Positions 19,199 to 26,812 of a stretch of 64,000 nucleotides of DNA are shown here, one piece after another. Position 1 is the stretch's first letter, and every line of letters starts with the position of its first letter. Position numbers and translations under genes: made by a program. This DNA is from Gelidibacter gilvus (GTDB lineage Bacteria; Bacteroidota; Bacteroidia; Flavobacteriales; Flavobacteriaceae): assembly GCF_004115975.1 (NCBI RefSeq), contig NZ_SDDZ01000006.1, forward strand, positions 62,001 to 126,000. The letters are read 5' to 3'. Below the pieces are notes generated by a model. It ran no database searches, was not told the DNA's origin, and was given only the letters and a program-made list of their open reading frames with translations.

Positions 19199-21622
19199 TC
19201 AGGAATCCATAAGGTTGTCAATGGCTTTCTCCATGTCGATGCCTTTTCCTAAAATTTTTATAAATGGCTCATCCCTGTCCCTGACCCGTTCCGGAACCGA
19301 ATTTATCGTAAATTCAGTAATTTTGAGACTAGATTTCACTTCTGACCAATCCAAGGGCGTGGAAACTGTGGCGTTCTTTTCTGGTCTTACACTGTAGGCA
19401 GATGCAATTGTCTGTCCTTTGCGGTTTTGTAAATAATCCAAGTAAATTTTTGGGCCTCGTTTTTTAAGTGAACGTTCCAAAGTAGTCAAATCAGGCAATT
19501 GCTCATGGATAAACACACATAATAATTTTGTGAAATCTCTGGCTTCTTCATAAGAATACAAGCCACCCATGGGGATATAAATATGCATCCCCGAGGCTCC
19601 TGAAGTTTTACAATAACCTTCTACTTTCGCTATATCCAAGATTGCTTTTGTTGCCAATGCGGTTTCTACCACCTGTTCAAAAGTGTTTTCTTTTGAGGGA
19701 TCTAAATCTATAATGGCGTAATCGGGGCGGTCCAGTTGATAAATAGTAGAATGCCACGGATGCAATTCAATACACCCTAAATTATTCATATAAAGTAAGG
19801 TGGCTTGGTTTTGACATAATAGATAATTGATTTCTTTTTCTGAGGATTTTGAAGCAATAGCCACTGTTTCAATCCAAGCCGGAAGATTTTCATGATCCTT
19901 TTGGTAAAAGGAATCCCCTTGGATCCCGTTAGGATGGCGATGCAAACTTTCAGGACGGTCCTTTAAATACGGAAGGATAAAGTCGGACATTTTAATATAA
20001 TAGTCCAAAAGGTCATACTTGGTTAGCTTGGCGTCAGGCCAATAGAGTTTATCGGGATTGGTAATTTGTACTTGAATGCCATCAACTTCCAATGAAAATT
20101 CGGATTTTATCGTCTTGGTCTTTTTGACTGATTCTGTGGTTTCTAAATAATCAAAAGCAATGGATTTATCTTCCCTCAGGCGTAAAAAAACAGGATGGCG
20201 CATGATATTTGAAGGCGTCCATTCCGAAAACCGTACCTCACAAACCAATTTTGGAAGCATCCAGACGGCTTCGCGCCCTTTGAGATGTTGACCGATTTGA
20301 AATGCAGGTGTCTCAGTTTTTAGGACTTCAAATTTATTATAGAGATCATTAATTTGTATCTCTGAAAAGCCAGTGCCACAGGTGCCCACATATACCAAAA
20401 CGCCATCTTCTACCATTCCCAAAATCAAAGAAGCAAATTTTCGTGATTTTGTTTTTGATAAAGTGTACCCACAAATGATGGTTTCAGTGTCTTCAATTTT
20501 TTTAAATTTTAACCAATTGGTAGTTCTTAGATTAGGATCGTAAGTGGAACTGCTTTTTTTGGCAATAACGCCCTCCATTCCCATGGCAATCGCTTGTTCG
20601 TAAACCGTAATTCCCATCGCATCCACATGATCACAATACTGAATATGAGAAAACTCTAATATTAAGGACTTCAATAACTCCTTTCTATCCAATAACGACA
20701 GTTCTATTGTGTCATGGTCATTGAGATGTAAAAGGTCAAAGACATAATATACCAAAGTTCCCTTTTTTGAATCGGACTGATAATTCTGCAAAGCACTAAA
20801 CTGTGGAATTCCCTTCTTATCCAACACCACTATTTCGCCATCCAAAATAGCGGTATGATCAATGGCACCCAGCTCATCGTGAATTATTTTAAACTTCTCG
20901 TTTAACGAAATACCATTTCTGGAGTATAGCTCTACGTGACCAGATTCTATATTTGCCAAAGCGCGATAGCCATCATATTTCAGTTCATAAATCCAGTTTA
21001 TATCATTAAATATCTTTGTTCCTGGAGACGCTAACATGGGTTTAACAAACGATTTCAAATTAAGCGCTGAGCTCTTGTGATTTGACGAAGTAGAAAATGA
21101 CTCTAAAACAAAATCTTCAGCGTTGTAATTCAATTCGGTGGCAAATTCATCAGCATGTTTAATAAGCAGCCATTGGTCTTTTTTGTTCATGGACGACGAA
21201 CGCACCAAAGTGAAAATGCCCTTAAGTTTTTGTCCGTAGAAAACAATTTTTAATTTGCCATCTGCATAATCAGAAGACAGCTCTTGTTCAGGATATAGAT
21301 TTTCATAATGGCCTTCGTCCCAAATGGTCATCTTCCCTGCACCGTAATTTCCTTTAGGAATGACCCCTTCAAAAGTTAGATAAGCCACCGGATGATCCTC
21401 GGTATGGACGGCCAAGCGCTTGTCTTTAGGATTCATGGACGGTCCTTTAGGAACGGCCCAACTCTTTAGGACGCCTTGCATTTCCAAACGTAAATCATAA
21501 TGCAAATGGCTCGCGCGATGGCGTTGGATCACAAAACGGAATTTATTGGCATGATCAATAAGGTCTTTGGGCTCTGGCGTGTCCTTAAAACTTCGTTTTT
21601 TTCTATAATCTTCGAGGCTCAT
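19199..21622 (-). CDS. ligD: ATP-dependent DNA ligase D (PE-LIG-POL)
   Basis: An 807-residue multidomain enzyme of bacterial non-homologous end joining. Domain order: 3'-phosphoesterase (residues about 25-170; H-L-H-Y-D-L-R-L-E and H-T-E-D-H-P), ATP-dependent ligase (about 195-500; adenylated K215 in E-L-K-Y-D-G-Y-R) and archaeo-eukaryotic primase-type polymerase (about 525-800; metal site D639-L-D641). All three active sites look intact. It starts 1 bp after the ku stop codon, so the two are translated as one operon. Ku recruits LigD to blunt or resected ends, useful for repair in non-replicating cells. Confidence 0.96.
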   Translation of the reverse strand: MSLEDYRKKRSFKDTPEPKDLIDHANKFRFVIQRHRASHLHYDLRLEMQGVLKSWAVPKGPSMNPKDKRLAVHTEDHPVAYLTFEGVIPKGNYGAGKMTIWDEGHYENLYPEQELSSDYADGKLKIVFYGQKLKGIFTLVRSSSMNKKDQWLLIKHADEFATELNYNAEDFVLESFSTSSNHKSSALNLKSFVKPMLASPGTKIFNDINWIYELKYDGYRALANIESGHVELYSRNGISLNEKFKIIHDELGAIDHTAILDGEIVVLDKKGIPQFSALQNYQSDSKKGTLVYYVFDLLHLNDHDTIELSLLDRKELLKSLILEFSHIQYCDHVDAMGITVYEQAIAMGMEGVIAKKSSSTYDPNLRTTNWLKFKKIEDTETIICGYTLSKTKSRKFASLILGMVEDGVLVYVGTCGTGFSEIQINDLYNKFEVLKTETPAFQIGQHLKGREAVWMLPKLVCEVRFSEWTPSNIMRHPVFLRLREDKSIAFDYLETTESVKKTKTIKSEFSLEVDGIQVQITNPDKLYWPDAKLTKYDLLDYYIKMSDFILPYLKDRPESLHRHPNGIQGDSFYQKDHENLPAWIETVAIASKSSEKEINYLLCQNQATLLYMNNLGCIELHPWHSTIYQLDRPDYAIIDLDPSKENTFEQVVETALATKAILDIAKVEGYCKTSGASGMHIYIPMGGLYSYEEARDFTKLLCVFIHEQLPDLTTLERSLKKRGPKIYLDYLQNRKGQTIASAYSVRPEKNATVSTPLDWSEVKSSLKITEFTINSVPERVRDRDEPFIKILGKGIDMEKAIDNLMDS

Positions 21623-21623
21623 G

Positions 21624-22397
21624 CTATGAGGCTTTCTTTTTGCCTTGCTCTAAACTGGCTTTAAGTTTTGCCATCAAATCCTTAGCAGCAGTCGGCTCAC
21701 TTTCTGATTTTTCAACTTTGATTGTTTTACCCGAAGCCTTTGATTCGATAATTTTGAGCAGCTGTTTGTTATACACATCTTTGTATTTATTGAAATCAAA
21801 TTTCTCAGTATAATTCTCGATCAGGGTTTCCGCCATTTTGATCTCTTTTTTAGAAGTTTTGGTTTTAGGGACTTTAACCTCTTTAGTATCTCTAATCTCT
21901 TCGGCAAATCGGATAACATGTAAGACAATAACATCTTTATATACGCCAATGAGCGATAGATTTTCCTTCTGCCGCATGACAAAAGTGGCCACCCCAAGTT
22001 TCCCTGTTTTCTTCAAGACATCCCGCAAAAGATTATAGGCTTTTCCTCCCTCTTTTTGAGGTTCGAGATAATAGGGATTTTTAAAAAGTAGGTCCGACAC
22101 TTCAGAAGCTTCAACAAACTCCTCAATATCTATGGTCTTACTTTTCTTGACATTAGCATTTTCAAAATCTTCTTTTTCAAGCACAATATAGGCGTCGTCC
22201 TTTTTAAAACCTTTCACGATATTCTTCCATTCCACTTCTTCTCCACTATCCTCATTGACCCGTTTATATCTAATTCTGGCATGATCATGTTTATCCAACA
22301 TGTCCAAATCCAACGTACGACTTTCTGAAGCCGAATACATTTTTATAGGAATCGATACGAGTCCAAAGCTGATGGTGCCATTCCAAACTGATTTCAT
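21624..22397 (-). CDS. ku: Ku homodimer DNA end-binding protein
   Basis: A 257-residue bacterial Ku starting M-K-S-V-W-N-G-T-I-S-F-G-L-V-S-I-P-I-K, the family signature. The ring-forming core covers residues about 1-200, with a basic C-terminal tail (last 50 residues rich in Lys) that in other bacteria aids DNA threading and LigD binding. It is the first gene of a two-gene operon with ligD. Promoter not assigned. Confidence 0.96.
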   Translation of the reverse strand: MKSVWNGTISFGLVSIPIKMYSASESRTLDLDMLDKHDHARIRYKRVNEDSGEEVEWKNIVKGFKKDDAYIVLEKEDFENANVKKSKTIDIEEFVEASEVSDLLFKNPYYLEPQKEGGKAYNLLRDVLKKTGKLGVATFVMRQKENLSLIGVYKDVIVLHVIRFAEEIRDTKEVKVPKTKTSKKEIKMAETLIENYTEKFDFNKYKDVYNKQLLKIIESKASGKTIKVEKSESEPTAAKDLMAKLKASLEQGKKKAS

Positions 22398-22745
22398 AAT
22401 TTATTTTTTTATAAGCAAAATTTAAACAATGTATTGGAGACCAAAGCGTTCAAAAAGAGAAAATTTTAACGTAATCGAAAATTACGCAACCTAAAAACAA
22501 GAAAATCATTAGGTATCTTCCCCCTTTTGAGTGACCATAACACCTAACATCACTGCATTTAGTAGAAATGAAATTCCGTTGGTCAAAATTATTGGTCAAT
22601 CCATTTTTAAGAAGCCATAGTGTTTATATAAGTTTTCATGAGCCCTATAACATAAAAAAAACCATGAATTAAAAATGAAATCCGTGGTTTTTAGGCAATC
22701 ATACATTGTAATAGAAAAACCTATTGCAAAGTGTAAAATGATGAA
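22398..22745. other. Intergenic region, 348 bp
   Basis: Upstream region of ku. Apart from the hairpin at 22653-22693 nothing is recognised. Confidence 0.5.
22653..22693 (-). terminator. Probable terminator after the third CsbD-like gene
   Basis: Arms AAAACCATG-AATT and AATCC-GTGGTTTT pair over about 11 of 13 positions with A-run and T-run flanks, 53 bp beyond the minus-strand stop at 22746. Confidence 0.6.
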
Positions 22746-22997
22746 TTAAGAATCCCAATCCCTAATCTCTTTTTCTATCTCTGTTGTACTGCGATTCGTA
22801 CGTCGGGCAATACTTGCGATCATTTGGTCAAAATTCCTCTTTTTAGAATCGACATCATCATCAGTAATGGTCGGATTTTTTTTGCGATAATCCGCTTGAA
22901 TATTACTCCATCTTCCTTCTAAACTATCATCTCCAGTATTTAATTTACTGTCTTCAGTATAGCCGCGGTGCTTGTTGTTTTCTTTATCTAAACTCAT
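22746..22997 (-). CDS. CsbD-like stress protein
   Basis: An 83-residue third paralogue, with the unit L-E-G-R-W, Y-R-K-K-N-P-T-I-T-D-D-D, I-A-R-R-T-N-R and E-I-R-D-W covering residues about 25-82. It is shorter than the copy at 7338 because the disordered tail is only about 20 residues. It starts 6 bp after the stop of the 45-residue gene at 23004, which indicates a two-gene operon. Confidence 0.72.
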   Translation of the reverse strand: MSLDKENNKHRGYTEDSKLNTGDDSLEGRWSNIQADYRKKNPTITDDDVDSKKRNFDQMIASIARRTNRSTTEIEKEIRDWDS

Positions 22998-23003
22998 AAT
23001 TAA

Positions 23004-23141
23004 TTATTTTTTAGGTTTATTTGGTTTAAAGCCATCTTCGCTAGAGTCGTCTTTTTCACTATGGACTTTTGTACTTCCCCTAGCATGTTTTGTACTTGAT
23101 TCTTCTCTGTCAGTTTCCTGATCCTTTTGTTTGTCGCTCAT
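23004..23141 (-). CDS. Small charged protein, 45 residues
   Basis: ATG 23141 to TAA 23004. The product is almost entirely polar (starts MSDKQKDQETDREES, ends P-N-K-P-K-K) and probably disordered. It is the first gene of a two-gene operon with the CsbD-like gene 6 bp downstream. A comparable pairing of a tiny hydrophilic protein with a CsbD-like protein occurs at 17150-17635 in the opposite gene order. Function unknown. Confidence 0.6.
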   Translation of the reverse strand: MSDKQKDQETDREESSTKHARGSTKVHSEKDDSSEDGFKPNKPKK

Positions 23142-23587
23142 AATATTTTCATTTTTTAGTTTAACATGTATAATGTATCAAATAAGGATGTCCCACTTTA
23201 GCTTAATTCGAAATAATTTTGACGCACGAGCAATTTTGAGTGCAACAACTAAATGAGTAAATCCAGACTTCACTCTTGACGCTAGATCTCAAAATTATCA
23301 ATTATCGAATTGAATGATTAGTTCAATTCACAAGAAAAGTTGCTCATAAAACAAATTGCATTGGGCAAAAATCAAAAGTTGAAAACTCTTTTTTTATCTA
23401 AAAGTATTATTCTGACACCGGAAAAAATGAGATATGCATCAATCTCATGCGCGTCTTGCGCCGTTTTGAATATTTACCTATCTTTCAACTAAGTCGACGC
23501 GATTAAGTACAGCCCCTCAGCTCTATAGATGTCAAAACCTAAATCCGTTAAATAACCTAAGGTACCAGTTCAATAAACACCCTTGAT
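23142..23587. other. Divergent intergenic region, 446 bp, with a small inverted repeat
   Basis: This separates the CsbD operon from the nuclease/methyltransferase locus. An inverted repeat with 8-bp arms GAATTGAA and TTCAATTC and a 7-nt loop lies at 23307-23329. No gene seen. Confidence 0.5.
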
Positions 23588-24922
23588 ATGCCTTTTAAAG
23601 CTTTTTTTGATGGCCCCAACAACTATAAAAAAAGGTTTTGTTTTTATGAGCAAGGTGGATCTCCATTTTTACTTGAGAAATTCATTGCCATTCTTGAAGC
23701 TCAAAAGGAGGATATTGAAGAAATCAACATGTCTTGGTATTTGTACAACAATAGATTCCTACATGATTACCTTAAAGCGCTTTCCAAAAACGGAATTAAA
23801 GTGAACGTTATTACCATTCCTTTAGAAGGTTATGACCATTCAAAACCGCAAGTTTTAGAAGACCTGATTACAGGAGAAAGACGAAAAAAAAGCGTGACAA
23901 AATATGATCTGGCAAAGGACATATTTGCAGAAATGTACCATTCCAAAGCCTATCCGAATTTCAATATTTACTTTTTCCCCCATTTATACGTCAGAAGTCC
24001 GCTTGTGAATAAGTTTTCAAGAGGCGCTTTACCGTATTCGCTGCATGTTAAATCGGCTTATATAAAGAAAAAAACGGGTTCTATAATTGTATTGAGTTCT
24101 TCAAATTTAGCCGTCAGGGATTTAGTGAAATATGAATCCATGATTTGTATTCAAGACGAAACTGCTTATGAAGATGCGTTTCAATCCTTTTACAGCGATT
24201 TAATCCGTAATTCCATCACCATTAAAGACTATAAAAAAAGTTACAATACAATATGTAATACTTTTGAAGCCATTGATTTTAAGAATGCAGATTCCTCATT
24301 TATCACCGCACCATTTTATAAAAATTCCGCAAATCTCTTAGACAAAACATTGACCGATTATATACGTTCAGCGAAAGAAAGAATCATCATTTGTGCACAA
24401 CATTTAGCCGCATTCAATTATGAATTCAATGCCAAATACCATTCAACAATTACGGAAAGTGAAACCCGCCAGGGTATTTTAGGTGCCGTTATAGCTATGG
24501 CAAATAAAGGCGTGCACGTCACTTGTTTGTCACAAACATTCGCCCCTTCAGCCGATGAAGCAAAGAATTTTGAAGGCATAGCATTCAGAAAACCATTAAA
24601 TACCAATAATTTTCAACAGTTCTACGCCCAGCTCGCGCTTACAGAAAACGTCGAATATTTTGTGAACGAACACCTGCATTCAAAATTCATCATAATTGAT
24701 AATAAACTGATCTATTGCACCTACAATTTCACCCCAACCCAATTTATCTATCTCGATAAGGTTAAGATTTCGCGTTTTAAAAATATGCCAGACTTGAGTT
24801 ATGAAGGCATTCATTGCGAAGTCGGAATGCATGTTATTATTGAAAACGAGCGCATTTTAAAGTTGTTTGAAGAACATATCGCCATGATAAAAAATGAATC
24901 GGATACGATTCAAGTTAAATAA
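23588..24922 (+). CDS. Phospholipase D superfamily protein, candidate restriction nuclease
   Basis: A 444-residue soluble protein with two PLD half-sites. The second is canonical, H364-S-K366 with D371 (HxKx4D) followed by an N-F-T segment. The first, H153-V-K155, lacks the Asp (K160 stands there) but is followed by the usual G-S-x-x-x-L-S-S-S-N turn. PLD-fold nucleases include the type II enzymes BfiI and the NgoFVII family. Immediately downstream in the same direction are an XRE regulator and a C5 cytosine methyltransferase, which makes a restriction role plausible. There is no signal peptide, which argues against a secreted phospholipase. Alternatives: a stand-alone DNA repair or lipid enzyme. 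Confidence 0.65.
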   Translation: MPFKAFFDGPNNYKKRFCFYEQGGSPFLLEKFIAILEAQKEDIEEINMSWYLYNNRFLHDYLKALSKNGIKVNVITIPLEGYDHSKPQVLEDLITGERRKKSVTKYDLAKDIFAEMYHSKAYPNFNIYFFPHLYVRSPLVNKFSRGALPYSLHVKSAYIKKKTGSIIVLSSSNLAVRDLVKYESMICIQDETAYEDAFQSFYSDLIRNSITIKDYKKSYNTICNTFEAIDFKNADSSFITAPFYKNSANLLDKTLTDYIRSAKERIIICAQHLAAFNYEFNAKYHSTITESETRQGILGAVIAMANKGVHVTCLSQTFAPSADEAKNFEGIAFRKPLNTNNFQQFYAQLALTENVEYFVNEHLHSKFIIIDNKLIYCTYNFTPTQFIYLDKVKISRFKNMPDLSYEGIHCEVGMHVIIENERILKLFEEHIAMIKNESDTIQVK

Positions 24923-25024
24923 TGATTTTAGTATCCTCCATGAGATTCAGTCTGTTTGTCTGTTCATGTTTGAACGAGAACTTTAAATTCGCCGCACCCT
25001 ACCCGATAATTCCTTTAAAACATT

Positions 25025-25046
25025 TATTTTTGTCAAAAAATGACAA
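25025..25046 (+). promoter_or_regulatory. Putative promoter and operator of the XRE-methyltransferase unit
   Basis: A -7 box TATTTTTG (25025-25032, fits TAnnTTTG) overlaps the palindrome TTGTCA-N5-TGACAA (25030-25046). The palindrome overlaps the ATG at 25040 and ends 5 bp before the ATG at 25052. An operator overlapping the -7 box would allow autorepression by the encoded XRE protein. Confidence 0.5.
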
Positions 25047-25372
25047 GTCTCATGAAAACCACCTTTGGAGAGTACATCCGACTTTTACGAAACGAAAACG
25101 CATTAACTTTGACCCAACTTGCGGCCAAATTAAATTTGGACACTGCGAACTTGAGCAAAATTGAAAACGGAAAACGAGACTTTGATGAAAAACGCTTATC
25201 AAAATTGGCGAAAATATTTAATCTCAATACTATAGAGTTGCGAAATGAATATATTACGGACCAGATTGGAAAACATATTTATGAAACAAATTGCACCAAA
25301 CAACTGTTACAAGTTGCAGAGGAAAAAGCCGAATACCGAAGAACTCTCAACAAATCCATCCAAACACCATAG
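25040..25372 (+). CDS. XRE family helix-turn-helix regulator (C-protein-like)
   Basis: A 110-residue protein. Residues about 8-68 form a Cro/C1-type helix-turn-helix (F-G-E-Y-I-R-L-L-R, then L-T-Q-L-A-A-K-L-N-L-D-T-A-N-L-S-K-I-E-N-G-K). The tail of about 40 residues is helical. ATG 25040 or ATG 25052 (M5) can start it; an upstream palindrome overlaps the former. It ends 3 bp before the methyltransferase start, so the two are co-translated. Controller proteins of restriction-modification systems have this size and position and time the expression of nuclease and methylase. Role inferred from context. Confidence 0.8.
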   Translation: MTSLMKTTFGEYIRLLRNENALTLTQLAAKLNLDTANLSKIENGKRDFDEKRLSKLAKIFNLNTIELRNEYITDQIGKHIYETNCTKQLLQVAEEKAEYRRTLNKSIQTP

Positions 25373-25375
25373 CAT

Positions 25376-26425
25376 ATGAAAATAGTATCTTTTTTTGCCG
25401 GCGCTGGCGGACTGGATTTAGGGTTCCAACAAGCGGGTTTCAATGTGGTTTGGGCCAATGAATACGATAAGGAGATTTGGGAAACGTATGAAAAGAACCA
25501 TCCCCAAACGACACTTGACAAGAGAAGCATTATGGATATTCCCGCAGACGATGTTCCTGAATGTGATGGCATCATTGGTGGTCCTCCTTGCCAAAGCTGG
25601 AGCGCAGCAGGGGCAGCAAGAGGTATCAAAGACCAAAGAGGCCAATTGTTTTATGATTTTATCAGAATATTGGAAGCCAAACAACCAAAATTCTTTTTAG
25701 CCGAAAATGTGAGCGGCATGCTGATTTCAAAACACTCAGAAGCTTTAGATGGGATTAAAGAGCTTTTCAAGAATGCAGGAATGGGTTATGAACTTTCATT
25801 TCAAATGCTAAATGCAGCGGATTATGAGGTACCACAAGATCGTAAAAGAGTGTTTTTTATCGGTATTAGAAAAGATTTGGATTTCAAGTATCTATTTCCA
25901 ACGGAAACATTCCCAAAAATAACGTTGGAATCTGCAATTTCAGATTTAACCGAAAGTGCTCTACCTGCCTTAGAATTCAACAATACGAATGGCGATGACT
26001 GTACCATTCCAAATCACGAATATATGATTGGCGGTTTTTCAACCATTTATATGTCTAGAAACCGCGTGAGAAGTTGGGATGAACAATCGTTTACCATCCA
26101 GGCCGGTGGACGCCATGCGCCTATCCATCCACAAGCTCCAAAAATGAAGTTTATAGAACAGGATGTTCGTGTTTTCGTTCCCGGAAAGGAAGATTTATAT
26201 AGACGGTTAAGTGTTAGGGAATGCGCGCGAATTCAAACCTTTCCAAATGACTTCATTTTCCATTATAACAAGGTTGCTGCAGGATATAAAATGATCGGAA
26301 ATGCAGTGCCCGTAAACCTTGCCAAACATATTGCCTTTAGTATCAAAACTCAGATTGGGGAAGCCGAAAAGAAACAAAAGCTGGTGATTAATAAAAAATT
26401 GAAAATAGAGAATACACTTTCGTAG
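25376..26425 (+). CDS. DNA (cytosine-5) methyltransferase, type II
   Basis: A 349-residue C5 methyltransferase. Conserved motifs in order: I (F-F-A-G-A-G-G-L-D-L-G-F, residues 5-16), IV with catalytic Cys (G-G-P-P-C-Q-S-W, about 66-73), VI (A-E-N-V-S-G), VIII (Q-D-R-K-R-V-F) and X (M-I-G-N-A-V-P near 311). The target-recognition region between VIII and X is short (about residues 175-265), so a short recognition site is likely, but it cannot be read. The start follows the XRE stop by 3 bp. It is expected to protect host DNA from a cognate nuclease; the only candidate nearby is the PLD protein upstream. Confidence 0.93.
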   Translation: MKIVSFFAGAGGLDLGFQQAGFNVVWANEYDKEIWETYEKNHPQTTLDKRSIMDIPADDVPECDGIIGGPPCQSWSAAGAARGIKDQRGQLFYDFIRILEAKQPKFFLAENVSGMLISKHSEALDGIKELFKNAGMGYELSFQMLNAADYEVPQDRKRVFFIGIRKDLDFKYLFPTETFPKITLESAISDLTESALPALEFNNTNGDDCTIPNHEYMIGGFSTIYMSRNRVRSWDEQSFTIQAGGRHAPIHPQAPKMKFIEQDVRVFVPGKEDLYRRLSVRECARIQTFPNDFIFHYNKVAAGYKMIGNAVPVNLAKHIAFSIKTQIGEAEKKQKLVINKKLKIENTLS

Positions 26426-26643
26426 TGAAATGGGTTTTCCTATCTAAAGCCAGTTTAATAAATAATTCTCAAGAGCTTACTTTTGCAACATGCTTAAAAT
26501 CGACGTTTTGAACTCGACTTTGCCTGAATTTGTCTAAAAAATATACGAGCGATATTGATGGATTTTCATCTTAATCCGACTTTCCATAAATTTGAGAAAA
26601 TTAGCATATCGGCTCAAATATCACACAACTTATAGAAATTATA

Positions 26644-26687
26644 GTGATGTTTGTCATCATGAATGATATAAAATCAGATTATCTTTA
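26644..26687 (+). promoter_or_regulatory. Crp/Fnr-type site and -7 box upstream of the kinase/regulator operon
   Basis: The palindrome GTGATGTTTGTCAT (26644-26657, centre 26650.5) is followed by TATCTTTA at 26680-26687, with the T of TA exactly 29.5 bp from the centre. This places the site near -41.5 for a start around 26692, 121 bp before the kinase ATG. It is the least conserved of ten such sites, yet its -7 box equals that of the ytxH promoter. It suggests autoregulation. Confidence 0.65.
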
Positions 26688-26812
26688 TGCAATAGGCCAA
26701 TAGTCATCGTTTAGGCGAGAAACCTATTAAATTATAGGACATAGTATACTCAAGCACTTATAAAATCTGAAGAAATGATAAAACCAACTTCCTATTTCTT
26801 AACTATTTGTAG

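Noticed and set aside
24922-25164. 80-codon frame overlapping the XRE gene
   Set aside because: It runs through the XRE coding region in another frame and lacks any motif.
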